Shown here: one piece after another, positions 28,834-39,512 of the stretch
Position numbering within the stretch: the first letter of the stretch is position 1
How the letters are laid out: every line of letters starts with the position of its first letter
Assembly: GCF_024166365.1 (NCBI RefSeq)
Contig: NC_064837.1
Coordinates: 80,657,553-80,721,552 of the forward strand
DNA from: Elephas maximus indicus
Taxonomy: Eukaryota > Chordata > Mammalia > Proboscidea > Elephantidae
DNA: 64,000 bases
Direction: 5' to 3'
Made by a program: the position numbers and the translations under genes
Notes under the pieces: model-generated
Told to the model about the DNA's origin: nothing
Database searches by the model: none
What the model saw: the letters and a program-made list of their open reading frames with translations, nothing else

Positions 28834-28996
28834 AAAAAAAAAAAAAAAAACTGCCGTCGGGTTGATCCTGACTGATAGCGACCCTACAGGACAGGGTAGA
28901 ACTGCCCCATAGGGTTACCAAGGAGCAGCTGCTGGATTTGAACTGCAGACTTTTTGGTGAGCAGCCACGCTCTTAACCACTGCGCTACAGGGTTCC
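28834..28996 (-). mobile_element. AfroSINE, first of a tandem pair
   Basis: Reverse copy starting from a 17-base A tract and ending at ctacagggttcc. Flanked by taggggtggtt (28823-28833) and tagcagtggtt (28998-29008). Confidence 0.92.
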
Positions 28997-29008
28997 ATAG
29001 CAGTGGTT

Positions 29009-29182
29009 AAAAAAAAAACCAAACCAAACCCATTGTCGTTGAGTCGGGCTGACTCGTAGTGACCCTATAGGACAGGGTAGAACTGCCCCCATAGAGCTTC
29101 CAGGGAGCGCCTGGTGGATTTAAACTGCCAACCTTTTGGCTAGCAGCCGTAGCACTCAACCACTACACCACCAGGGTTTCCG
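29009..29182 (-). mobile_element. AfroSINE, second of a tandem pair
   Basis: Reverse copy with aaccaaaccaaacccattg at its left end and accaccagggtttcc at its right end, followed by a third copy of the target-like word, tagcggtggta (29183-29193). Confidence 0.93.
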
Positions 29183-29658
29183 TAGCGGTGGTAGGGGTAT
29201 ATAAATCTTATCCTTTGACTTAGGTGAAAATTAAATAAGATTATGTGCCTAAAACCCCTGATATAAAGTGGGTGTTCCAACAGCGATTGCTTCTTTTTAC
29301 TTTCACTTGGAGTTGGAAACAGTAAGTGGACATGCTAATATCATATTGAATCCTCTGCGCACTCCCTCCCTTCACCAGTGCAGAACTCTTTCTTGTGTTT
29401 TCATTTTCAGAGTCCTAAATTTTGTAAGATTCCTTAAAGGATTGTGACAATTCCATTTTATGTGGCTGAGTGCTCACATCAAGTCTAAGGTAACATATGA
29501 AAAATATTAAATGTATATTAAGTGTGTGTGATAAAATTGGCTTGTTAATAGTAATCGGAAGTGTATGTTAGAATTTCATTGAGCTTAAACTAAAACTTTC
29601 TATAAGCAGAAATGCTTTATTTAATTTCAAAATGAAATGTATATAATTGAAGTAATTA

Positions 29659-29690
29659 TAAACCTCGTTGCCATCGAGTCAATTACAGCT
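29659..29690 (-). mobile_element. Very short AfroSINE 3' end fragment
   Basis: About 30 bases match the reverse AfroSINE end: cgttgccatcgagtcaatta. The rest is missing, consistent with severe 5' truncation. Confidence 0.6.
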
Positions 29691-32036
29691 AGTCTTTAAC
29701 TTCTAAGATTATTGGGTTTACTCCTTTTACTTTTTCTTAATTAATATCTTTATTTTTGGCCCCTTTGAAATTTAGTTCATAAGTTTTTGGCTTAGGTTTT
29801 TTTTTTTTCTTTAATTGAATCTTTGGACTTCGTATACATTTTCCCTCTTCACAGGTATTATGATTGGAAAATATTCTATTTTCTCTATAAAGAAAATTGA
29901 ACCTAGTTTATTGCTGAATATTTTCTCTTAACAGATACGATTGCATCCCAGGACAAACTAAGGAAGCATCTGAATTTCTTTACAGGGACTTGAATATTGT
30001 TTTGCCAAATGTTGCATCAAATTTATAAGCCATCAACAAGAATTTTCTTAATTTTTTATTTAATTTTTCAGATTTTGATTGTACAAATAGAGGTTTTAGC
30101 TATATTTACATATATATTTACGTATACATTTAAGTTGTAACTTTGACATATTCATTTAAATTGTAACTTTGAGAGAATTTTGTTGCAATTTCTGATGTCG
30201 TGTATCTTGTGTCACAGGTAAACTGTAGTGACCCACAAAAAGGTCAGTGCCTTCAAAGTTATATTGTTAACTTATGAACATTATTAGATAGAATTAACTG
30301 CAACAGTACAACTGCTTTTCAAATCAGAACATTTCAATTGTTTGATTTATGTAGCGTAAACATAAAAAGGTGCTAGAAATGCTTGCATAAAATTTTCCCC
30401 AAATAATCTGAAATGTTACATTATTGGTTCATTGGGGTGAAGTATGTATTAATTGACACTGTTCTAATGAAGAGTTACACTTGGTAATTCCATGAAAAAG
30501 ATTTACCTTACTATTTTATAAAAAATAAGTACACAGATTTCTGTAGTACATTGAAAAGTAGCATAGTGAGATTAACTTAATTTTCTATATTTTGAGTTTT
30601 TCTTCATGAAGGAAACATGGCTGAAGGCCAGTGGGTAAACCTTGCATCATCCTTTTTTTCAGCTGTGTCATATACGTGTCCAATTCTCCATGAGTGAACC
30701 CATGCTTGGTCTGAGACAAATCTTAGTTACCCCTACTTATAGTGTTATGCAGAACCAGACCAAAGTGAAATGAGTAATTATTTAAATAGAATAAACAGTG
30801 TTTTCATTCCTGGAGTATAGATTAAAGGGAAGATGAAAACAAATAAATGAAACATGTCGTTATTGAAAACCTCATTTGTAAAAGAATGCCATCAACTAGA
30901 AAGAGGCACCCACTGTTTGCTCTTTTGTTTCTACAGTATATTTGGTATGAATAAGAACGGATGTATTTTACCTCTTTTAAATTTTCTTCTTTCAAATATC
31001 AAATAATGGTAAAGAATTAGTCTTCACATTTCTATTTTGAAGGGTGAAAATAGGGTGAGGATAGAGTATGCTCTTCAAGAAAATGAAATCAAGAAAAGAT
31101 GAGGCTGACTATGTGACCATTTTAGAAAAGGGGCAAAAATGAAAGCATACAATCTTTTACCTACAGAGCTCTTGATCTTTTTTGTGTGTGAAACACACCA
31201 GTGTCTACCAAAAGGGTTAAAGAAAATGCATTCTCTTGCATCTGCTTACTAAATCCCTTACTTTAGTGGAAATTCAAATTTTGTAAAGATTATTCGTTTT
31301 ATTGATGCATATAATTATAATCACAAGCCATCTGCTGATTTGGCAGGCATGGTTAAAATTCTCTAACTCTCATAACCTTTCAAGTACAGTGCCCTTGGGA
31401 CTCTATTTCACTTTTATATTTTGGAAAACATGTAGGGACAAATAAGGGCGGTCATCTGCAGAATGTCAGACCTGAGGAAATGGAAGAACGGAGCCCGAGT
31501 TTGCAGTCGTGGTTATTTTTGATGGTAGAGGACGTTTCATTTTTTTCTTTTTTTCTTCTGACTTCATGAAGTAATTCTGGTTTTGATGATGTATCTGGGA
31601 TTTTTTTTTTTCCTAGGGATTAAAGCTCTGTCATTTTATTCCCAAGAGCCAGGTTTCAAGTCTAAACAAAACAAACAAAAAACCTTCCAAATATTCCTTA
31701 CATTGATAAATACTTTTCACCCAGACTTTTGTTTTTTGAACTAATAGAAAATTTTACTTGTTTTATTTTTCTGAAATAGCCACATTCAATTTAATAACCT
31801 CCTAGCCTTAGATTTCAGATTGTAGAACAGCTTCACAGTTTGATATAGATCTTTGGTTGTAAAGGTGAAATTTCCAATAGTTTTTTGTATGAAAGTATGT
31901 ACTGACCGGACTGTCCATGACAGGTGTCTTCCTGTGGCTTACCTTTGCTACGACAAGCATCTGAAGTTTGGTGACGTTCCCTGCCTGATTCACTTACTTC
32001 CTTGGGAAGGTCTCTTCTACAGTCAAACTTCATCAG
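29691..32036. other. Apparently single-copy AT-rich DNA, no gene seen
   Basis: Includes an imperfect local duplication at about 30124-30174 in which acatttaagttgtaactttg recurs as tcatttaaattgtaactttg. A slightly GC-richer stretch at 31880-32035 has short frames on both strands but no recognised domain. Confidence 0.5.
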
Positions 32037-32038
32037 CC

Positions 32039-32065
32039 GGGGCGGGGGGCGGGCGGGGGGGGGGG
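32039..32065 (+). repeat. G-run tract, quadruplex-capable
   Basis: G runs of 4, 6, 3 and 11 bases are separated by single C bases, in locally AT-rich DNA. It is not part of a recognised repeat. Confidence 0.9.
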
Positions 32066-32245
32066 TCCCAATGATTAGGTTCTGCAAAAAATTAAAAGTG
32101 GTCTTTTTTTTTATATACAAGCTATATCACAGCAGCCTGCAATTTAAAAAAAATTGGCAAATAAGAAAAATGACTTCTGGTATAAAGATTCTGCAGATGG
32201 GTTTTTTTTTTTCATACAATGACAACTTACATAGCAACAATGGTA

Positions 32246-32735
32246 ATGTTATGTTATGTTTTATGTTATGTTGTTATGTTTGTTATGCTATATACTATTG
32301 AGTCAGTTCTGACTCATAGCGACCCTATATGTGCAACAGAACGAAACAGTGCCCAGTCCTGCATCACCCTCACAGTTAGTGTTATGCTTGAGCCCATTGT
32401 TGCAGCCACTGTGTCAATCCATCTCACTGAAGTCTTCCTCTTTTTCACTGACCCCTCTGCTTTACCAAGCATGATGTCGTTTTCCAAGGACTGATCCCTC
32501 CTGACAACATGTCCAAAGTCCATGAGACGAAATCTCACCGTCCTTGCTTTTAAAGAGCTTGCTGGTGTGCTTCCTCCAACACAGATTTGTTTGTTCTTCT
32601 GGCAGTCCATAGTATATTCAGTATTCTTCACCAACGCCATAATAGAAAGACATCAATTCTTTTTCGGTCTTCTTTATTCATTGTCCAGCTTTCGAATGCA
32701 TATGAGACAATTGAAAACACCGTGGCTGGGTCAGG
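32246..32735 (-). mobile_element. RTE LINE 3' end fragment (5' truncated)
   Basis: On the minus strand a broken frame reads like the C-terminal region of an RTE/BovB-type reverse transcriptase: WTMNKEDRKRID, then MDCQKN, FGHVVRRDQSLENDIMLGK and KKRKTSVRWID. The sequence ends in the tail gactcatagcgac-type word that AfroSINEs share. The poly-TTATG repeat at 32246-32288 forms the end of its simple-sequence tail. RTE elements encode endonuclease and RT; only the last portion is kept, with stops. Confidence 0.85.
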
Positions 32736-32744
32736 TGATAGTAA

Positions 32745-32960
32745 CAATAACAGTAACAATCCTTGACATTTACCGAGTGCTTGCTCTGTGCCAGGCCCTG
32801 TACTGTGCTCTGTACATGTATTTTTTAATTTAATACTCACAATAATCCCATTTGTATCGCCTTTTCACAGATGAAGCCTCTGAGATTGAGAAAGATTAAG
32901 ATGCTTTTCCTTAAATCACCAGCAGGATTGAGGTTTGAGTCCAAGTCTGAATGTTTCTTG
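32745..32960 (-). mobile_element. MIR SINE
   Basis: The reverse MIR body is clear: tgctctgtgccaggccctgt, then cacagatgaagcctctgag. It abuts the RTE fragment. Confidence 0.8.
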
Positions 32961-33049
32961 AACCTACATGAGAGATTAATTTCCTTATCCTATGTGGTCT
33001 CTGGGCACAGATTATAGGGACAAACCAGTGTCAGCAATGTAATGTCAAA

Positions 33050-33240
33050 AAAACTGGGTCCCAAGTGAGTCAGAGTTCTAGTCACAGTTACGTATCATTA
33101 AGTAGTTGAGTGATCCTGAGCAAGCGACTTGTCAAGTTGCTTTATTTTTCTTATTGATGATATCTGTCACATGAACGGTCACATCAGGTGACCCCTGGAT
33201 TCTTTTCATCCCCCAATTCTATAATTCTGTGAACTTTTTA
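33050..33240 (+). mobile_element. Possible MIR or MIR3 fragment
   Basis: Resembles a MIR core (gttgagtgatcctgagcaag) and ends with tataattctgtgaac. Diverged; family level is uncertain. Confidence 0.45.
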
Positions 33241-33529
33241 TAATTAAACCATCCCAGGAATTTGAGAAATCATTCCAATACACCATAAACATTCATCGTG
33301 CCTCCATACGACCTGCATATTGAGCATACCGATTAAGCTTGGTCTGGGAAGTGGCCTGTTCTGAGAGCCCTACAAGCTTTAGCTCTGATGCCAACCATAA
33401 GATCAAAAGTTAAACATTTGGTCAAGTAGCCAGAAATCTTAGCTTTATAAACATAAATACTTAGAAACATCCCAATTATTGAATTTTTCCTCTGAGTATT
33501 TTGGTGTCAAACAGAAAACATTTTTTCCT
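33241..33529. other. Apparently single-copy DNA
   Basis: Nothing recognised. Confidence 0.45.
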
Positions 33530-33760
33530 GTAATAATGATAATATATCACTGACACAGTGCCAAATACTCTTCTAAGTACTTTGCATCTATTAATTCATT
33601 TGATTCTCACGATATCAACCACAGCAGCAGCAGTAGCCTGTAGGGTAAGTACTATTATCATCCCCATTATATAGATGAGGAAAATGCCACCCACTCATGA
33701 CCACATGACAGCAGTGTCAGAGCCCAGGCCCTCCCTTGGGCACCATGGCTCCCGACAGCA
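33530..33760 (-). mobile_element. MIR SINE
   Basis: Reverse MIR with ctcttctaagtactttgcat, then taagtactattatcatcccc and agatgaggaaaatg. A CAG-rich insertion-like patch (cagcagcagcag) interrupts it near 33620. Confidence 0.78.
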
Positions 33761-34119
33761 CACCCTAACCACAGCCCAGTCTGCCTCTGCTTTCTCTGCA
33801 TGGGTTTTTCATTCAGCTTCCACTTGGAAGAAGGCTCCATTGCTAAAAAAAAGAATGCTTCAAAACACAGATTACAGGTTTCAAACATGATAGACACATT
33901 TTAGTATTTATTTTATATTTTATATCTTAATTAGGCAATTATATATTATAATACTCATATAGTGTCCTTAAATAATTACAGGTTAACCTGAAAGCATGTT
34001 TTAATCTTTTCCAAATACCATGTTAAAAGTGTAATAATAAGTAAAAAGAGTCAAGTTAATAGGTTTGACAAAATCCTTTCTGAAAGAAATTGTATTTAAA
34101 ATCACTTTATTCTTCTCAG
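33761..34119. other. Apparently single-copy AT-rich DNA
   Basis: Nothing recognised beyond AT-rich text at 33900-33970. Confidence 0.45.
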
Positions 34120-34247
34120 CACCTAGCAGAGCAACTTTGAATGTATTAAGAAATTAATAAGTGCTTGTTGGAAGAATGAAAGGAAGAAAAGAAAGAATGG
34201 AGAGAGGGAGGGAAATAAGGAAGGAAGGAATAAAATAAGAAGGAAGA
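34120..34247 (+). repeat. MIR/L2-like 3' end followed by a purine-only tract
   Basis: At 34120-34175 a degraded cagcacctagcagagcaact and aataagtgcttgttggaaga recall MIR or L2 3' ends. At 34176-34247 follows a long run of almost only A and G built from GGAA, GAAA and GAGG. Confidence 0.55.
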
Positions 34248-34488
34248 GTCTTAATCACCATATTATAAGGCTTTTTAGGTAGATACAACATCAAGTTTAC
34301 AAGAGATTAAAACATTTCATTCCAGCTGGATACAATCTAAAATATTGTTTGTATTTTTATGTACTAAAGTTCCTAAGAGAGTGATGTAAAAAGTGTAAAT
34401 ATGAGTGCTAGAAAATCGTGAACTGGTTATTTAGGCTCTGTGCAATCAGTTGACTAAGAAATATTTATATGCCTAGTAGGTACCAGAA

Positions 34489-34830
34489 AAGGAGCCCTGA
34501 TGGCACAAAGCTTAACTGTTTTCTGCTTCTCCTAAGCAAATAAATATATTTCTCCTCTATATATTGCTATCTCTATTCTTAAAACTTCTTCAAACTCCCA
34601 GAGTTTTTTTTTCCTTACGCAACTCGTAGCCATCTGTCTTCTAATCCCTGACTCCACTGAAGTTTTTCTGGACAGGATCACCAGGGACCCACCAGTGGCT
34701 CCACAGGAGAAAGACTTGGTGACCTGCTTCCATAAGGATTAGAGCCTAGGAAACCCAATGGGGCAATTCTACTCTGCCACATGGGGTTGCTATGAGTTGC
34801 AAATCGACTCAATGCCACCTAACAACAACA
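34489..34830 (+). mobile_element. Chimeric AfroSINE with a foreign internal segment
   Basis: A SINE head of about 28 bases (ggagccctgatggcacaaag) is followed by about 165 bases not belonging to AfroSINE (34519-34683). The long-form AfroSINE body then resumes (agtggctccacaggagaaag) through to the cacctaacaacaacaa tail. An exact 11-bp direct repeat, aggtaccagaa, sits at 34478-34488 and 34831-34841, so the composite behaves as one insertion. The foreign part resembles, in reverse, the ancient repeat at about 36024-36150. Confidence 0.75.
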
Positions 34831-34862
34831 AGGTACCAGAAGTACAGAGAATAAGACACGGC

Positions 34863-35031
34863 CTCCACGCTGGTGGCATAGTGGTTAAGTGCTACAGCTG
34901 CTAACCAAAGGGTCGGCAGTTCGAATCCACCAGGCGTTCCTTGGAAACTCTGTGGGGCAGTTCTATCCTGTCCAATAGGGTTGCTATGAGTCGGAATCGA
35001 CTCAATGGCACTGGGTTTGGTTTTTTGTTTG
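34863..35031 (+). mobile_element. AfroSINE, short form
   Basis: Well-preserved forward copy from acgctggtggcatagtggtt to actgggtttggttttttg, only about 20 bases after the preceding composite SINE. Confidence 0.94.
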
Positions 35032-35334
35032 GATCCATTCAAGGATCATATGAGCTAGAATAGAGGTAAGTGGTGTAGCGGGAAGTTCTCAAGCTTGTTT
35101 GGGTCATGATTCATATGATACGGGAGGCTTATGTAGCACCATGGCCTATGCAAAGATAAAATAGACCATGAGCACATGAAATTCCACTCTGCCACTTGAC
35201 ACTAATGTACACGGGAACAGAGCATTGCACCTGGCACAGTCGATTTTATTTTTCCTCTGAAAGGTAAAGTTGTGATCCAAAAGGTAGCCTCAGGGAATAT
35301 TTTATAAAATAGCCTTTTAAAAAGGCTCAAATAC

Positions 35335-36150
35335 ATTAATTGAACAAACTTATTGAGAGTCCACTGTGTTCCGGCAACTGTGTAAGCAATGAGGCCACAG
35401 AGATAAGGTCTCAAAGATCTCATGCTGTAGCAAGCAATGCAAGTACGATGACGTTCACAACACAGTGGGGCCTGTGCTATGCAAGAGGCCAGCCCAGGAA
35501 ATATGTTTTAAAACTATTAAACAGTTATAATTGGCCGCCATCTGGTTTGGGTTACAGGGTGGACGACTAGCCAGAAGAGGAGACTCGGTAGGAAGGGGTT
35601 GTTTAGAAGAAAAGATGATAGGATCACTTTTGTACATACTGAACGTGAAACAGCCAGGTAGAAATGTTGAGTATACAGGTGATCAATTGACCTACAATTC
35701 AACAGAGATATCTAGGATGGAGAGACAGACGCTTGAATTGGCTTCCAAGGGAATATATATATATTTTTACATATACGTATATAAATATTTATTTATTTAT
35801 ATATATGTATTGAAAAGGACCAAATTTGGGAACCCTGGAGAATACCAATATTTAATGGAAGGTGGAGAAAGGAGAACAAACAATGAAGAAATTTAGAGAA
35901 ATCTGAAGAAAGGCATCTAAGATAAAAAAAGACATAAAGAGTATCTCAAAGAAAGGCTGAGCAACAGTGTTAATTTCTCAGCAAATAGGCTGATCATGTG
36001 CCACTAGAAATGGCAGATAGGAGGTCACTGGTGATTTTGTCCAGAGAAACTTCAACAGTGTCAGGGGTTAGAAGCCAGATGGCTATGAGTTGTGTAGGGA
36101 AAGCAAGGTAAAAAAAAAAAAATAGAAAGAAAGAAATCTCTGGGAATTTT
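35335..36150 (+). repeat. Ancient interspersed repeat remnant, family not assigned
   Basis: Starts like many ancient mammalian repeats (acttattgagagtccactgt), then keeps scattered blocks such as gggaaccctggagaatacca at 35829 and ggaggtcactggtgattttg at 36022. I recognise this as a long, old mammalian interspersed repeat but cannot name it reliably. AT-rich simple sequence at 35753-35805 has expanded inside it. Confidence 0.5.
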
Positions 36151-36896
36151 TTAAGAACTTTGAAGAACACGTGAAAATTTTGAAAATATGGAAGAAAGGA
36201 AAAGTAGATGACATAGGAAGCAATTATAAGTAGATCCCAATGAGAACGTGTCCTTAGAAAGGAGAGCACCTCTTCCTCTACAACCTGAGATGCAGATAGA
36301 GACGTGTTTGTAAGTGTAAGGATGAGATGTTAAGACCATTCAGAGTTGATAATCTCAAAATTCTCTGTAAAATTATACGCAACTCTGTATGGACCCTGTG
36401 ACATGATTTTAAAATGCAAGTGCCTTTAACATGGTAGTCTTTATTATTATATTTACATTGTTTTATTAAACACAAAAGTTTGACCTAACTCTTAAATGTT
36501 GTTTATGACTGATATTGGTGTGGAAACTCAGAAGACCACAAGATTAATGAGAACCCACGGAGCCAGGAATTTTCCCCTCAAATTTCAGCTGTGTGAAAAG
36601 ATGCAGGCAGTTAGGAAGGTTAAAGGGAAAGTGGACCGTGTCCTCCATCTGGAGTCCTGTGGAGGAATGGGTAGGCAAGTGGGACAGGAGGGGTATCAGC
36701 TGCTTTCCACAAAGGACACGTGTCTCAGAGGTGGGAGTAATGAGTTGGGATTGCAGCAGGCAGCAGACACATTTCTCCTCTTAACTTCTCTTCTTGTTTT
36801 TCCTTGTTTCATACTGAGAAGAGAACTTCAGCTGTTAGCTTTCTTCTTCTTGCCTCCACTCCAATCCAGTGCCATAGTATGGTCTTTATGGGATGG
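36151..36896. other. Apparently single-copy DNA, no gene seen
   Basis: A 139-codon open frame from 36496 runs into the AfroSINE head and shows no domain; I treat it as chance. Confidence 0.5.
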
Positions 36897-37102
36897 ATCC
36901 CTGATTAAGTGCTAGGCTGCTAACCAAAGGTTTGGCTGTTTGAACCCAACCAGTGGCTGCACGGGAGAAAGACCTGGCAATTTGCTCCCGTAAAGATTGC
37001 AGCCTAGGAAACCCAATGGGGCTGTTCTACTTTGCCACATGGGGTTGCTATGAGTGAAAAATTGACTCAACGGCACCTAACAACAACAACAACAACAACA
37101 AC
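36897..37102 (+). mobile_element. AfroSINE, long form with (CAA)n tail
   Basis: Has the acgggagaaagacctggcaa and tttgctcccgtaaagattgc module, the ttgctatgagtgaaaaattg 3' end and a clean (CAA)n tail at about 37079-37102. Confidence 0.93.
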
Positions 37103-37480
37103 ATGGCCTATAGGCCTGTAATTTTTGTTTGTTTTTCTTAAAGATTTATTGAGATGTGATTCGTGTTCCATACAATTTAAACATTTATACAGTTCCATTT
37201 TAGAACATTTTTATTTCCCCAAAAGAAACTGCATTCCTTAGCCATCACCTTCCAATCACCATTCCCTGGTCCTAGGCAACCACTAATCTACTTTATATTT
37301 CTGTAGATTCTGGATATTTCATGTAAATGAAATCATAAAAGATTTAGTATTTTGTGACTAGATTCTTTTCCTTAGCTTACTGTTTTGAAAGATCATCCAT
37401 GTTGTGCCATGTATCAATACTCCATTCCTCCTTAGTGTTGAATAATTTTCCATGATCTATTCATCAGTTGGAGCACTGGT

Positions 37481-37634
37481 TAAGTGTTGGGGCACCAGTG
37501 GTTAAGTGTTTGACTGCTAGCCAAGAGGTTGGCTGTTCGAATCCACCAGCCACTCCTCGGAAACCCTATGGGACAGTTCTGCTCTGTCCTGTAGAGTCTT
37601 TATCAGTTGGAGTCAACTCGAGGGCAGTGGGATT
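37481..37634 (+). mobile_element. AfroSINE with duplicated head, inside L1-D
   Basis: Forward copy whose 5' head is repeated: gagcactggttaagtgttgg is followed at once by ggcaccagtggttaagtgtt. L1-D text continues on both sides (ctattcatcagttg and tttatcagccaatgaaca). Confidence 0.88.
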
Positions 37635-38004
37635 TATCAGCCAATGAACATATGGACTGTTTCCACTTTTGGCTATTGTAAATAATGCTTCTATGATCAT
37701 TCATGTATGAGTTTTTGTGTGAGTGTATATTTTCATTTCTCTTGGATATGTACCTATGACTGAAATTGTTCAATCATATGGTAGCTCCACGTTTAACTGT
37801 TTGAGGAACTGCCAGGCTGTTTTGCAAAGCAGCTGCACTATTTTACATTCTCACTAGCATTGCATGAAGGTTCCAATGTCTCCGCATCCTCCCAACAGTT
37901 CTTATTGTCTGTTTTTTGTTTGTTTGTTAAATTATGGCCACCCTGGTTAGTGTGAAGTGGAAGCTCACTGGAGTTTTCATTTTGCATTTTCTTAATGATA
38001 GTAT

Positions 38005-38208
38005 CAAGGAGCCCTGGTGGTGTAAGTGTTAAGTGCTGGGCTGCTAACAGAAAGGTTGGCTTTTCGAATCCACTCTATGGCTCAGCAAGAAAGACCTAGT
38101 GATCTGCTTCCACAAGATTACAGCCAAGGAAACTCAATGGGGACGTTTTACTCCATCACATGGGGTCTCTATGAGTCAGAATTGACTTGATGGCACACAA
38201 CAATGACA
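38005..38208 (+). mobile_element. AfroSINE, long form, left border of the composite insert
   Basis: Forward copy from aaggagccctggtggtgtaa through the gatctgcttccacaagatta module to tggcacacaacaatgacagc. Confidence 0.9.
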
Positions 38209-38214
38209 GCACCA

Positions 38215-39305
38215 TTAATTCCTAAGGACAGCACTATTAGTCTTTTGAAAAAAATCAGCTCTTTTTTCATAGATTTTCTCTATTGTTTTCCTGTTTCATT
38301 GATTTCTATGCTTCTCTTTAGTTTTTCTTTCTTTGTTTTGAGTTTATTTTGCTCTTTTGTCTATTTTCTAAAAGTGTTTATATTATTGATATTAGACTTT
38401 CCTTCTTTTCTAGTGTTAGCATTTTAGTGCTATAAATTTCTCTCTCAGCACTGCTTTAGCTGCATCACACAGATTTTAATATGTGTTATTTTCATTTAGC
38501 TCAGTGTATGGTTTTAATTTTCCTTGAAACTCCCCCTTTTACTCATGCATTTTTCAGTAGAGTGCTGTTTAGTTTCTAAGCGTTTGGAGATGATTCTCTT
38601 ATTTTTCTGTTATTGAATTGCCGTTTGAGTCCATAGTAAGACAACGTGCTATGCATGATTTCAGTTATTTTATACTTTTAAAGTCTGATTTATGAACTAG
38701 GATACAATCTATCTGGCATATATTTCACAAATGCTCGAAAATAATGTGTATTCTGCTCTTGTCAGGTGTAGTATTCTGTAAATGTCAATTAGATGCTGTT
38801 GGTTGATGGTATTTGTTGAGGTCTTCCATATCCTTGCTGATTTTCTATCTATTTGTCCCATCAATTGTTGCCAGAGGGTTTTTTGAAATCTCCATCTCAA
38901 ATTTGGATTAGTCTATCTCCCCTTTCAAGTCTATCAGTTTTTGCTTCACATATTTTGCAACTCTGTTGTTTGGTGCATACACATAAGGTTGCAATGTGCT
39001 CTTGGTGGACTGACTTTTTTTTTTATTATTATAATGTGATGTCCCTCTCTTACCCTGGTAATTTTCTCTGCTCTGAGGTCTACTTTATTTTATATTAATA
39101 TATTCACTCCTATTTTCCTTTGATTAATGTTTGTAAGGCATATATTTTTCTATCTTTTTAATTTCAACCTACCTATATATATGTATTTTTTTATATTATT
39201 ACATTTGAGGTGAGTTTCTTGTAGACAGTATACATTTTGGTCAGGTTTTTATCCATTTTGCCCATCTATGTCTTTTAGTTGCTATATTAGACCACATACA
39301 TTTAA
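38215..39305 (-). mobile_element. L1 ORF2 endonuclease-region fragment (L1-E)
   Basis: The minus strand encodes a damaged L1 endonuclease-region protein; at 38709-38900 it reads NQQHLIDIYRILHLTRAEYT, close to the DIYRTLHP block of L1. It lacks an L1 3' end and sits between two forward AfroSINEs inside L1-D. Confidence 0.82.
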
Positions 39306-39308
39306 TGT

Positions 39309-39512
39309 AGAGTCCCCGGGGGCTGTAAATGTTTAATGTGCTTGGCTGCTAACTGAAAGGTTAGAGGTTCAAGTCCCCCCAGGGACGTCCCAGAAGAAAA
39401 GATCTGGAGATCTATTCCTAAAAAATATCCATTGAAAACCCTAAGGAGCACAATTCTGCTCTTATACACTAGGAGTCACCTTCAAAATCCACTTGGTGGT
39501 GACTGGTTTTTA
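39309..39512 (+). mobile_element. AfroSINE, older form, right border of the composite insert
   Basis: Forward copy with the agaagaaaagatctggagat, atccattgaaaaccctaagg and gcacaattctgctctt modules. More diverged than the left-border copy. Confidence 0.87.

Larger units (their letters stand above)
28745..29305 (+). mobile_element. MIR SINE, split by two AfroSINEs
   Basis: The left part (28745-28832) has the MIR core ttgctcagcttttccaggcc then tcagtttcctgg. The right part (29193-29305) has the MIR 3' half (aaattaaataagattatgtg and a degraded gggtgttccaacagcg end). The interruption is the AfroSINE pair at 28834-29182. Confidence 0.75.

Noticed and set aside
31808..32120. Overlapping short frames that might be an exon
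   Set aside because: Frames on both strands are similar in length with no domain, and the G-rich tract at 32039 interrupts them. No splice-site pair could be supported.
36496..36915. 139-codon open frame, plus strand
   Set aside because: It runs into the head of the AfroSINE at 36897 and has no motif or exon-like boundaries.
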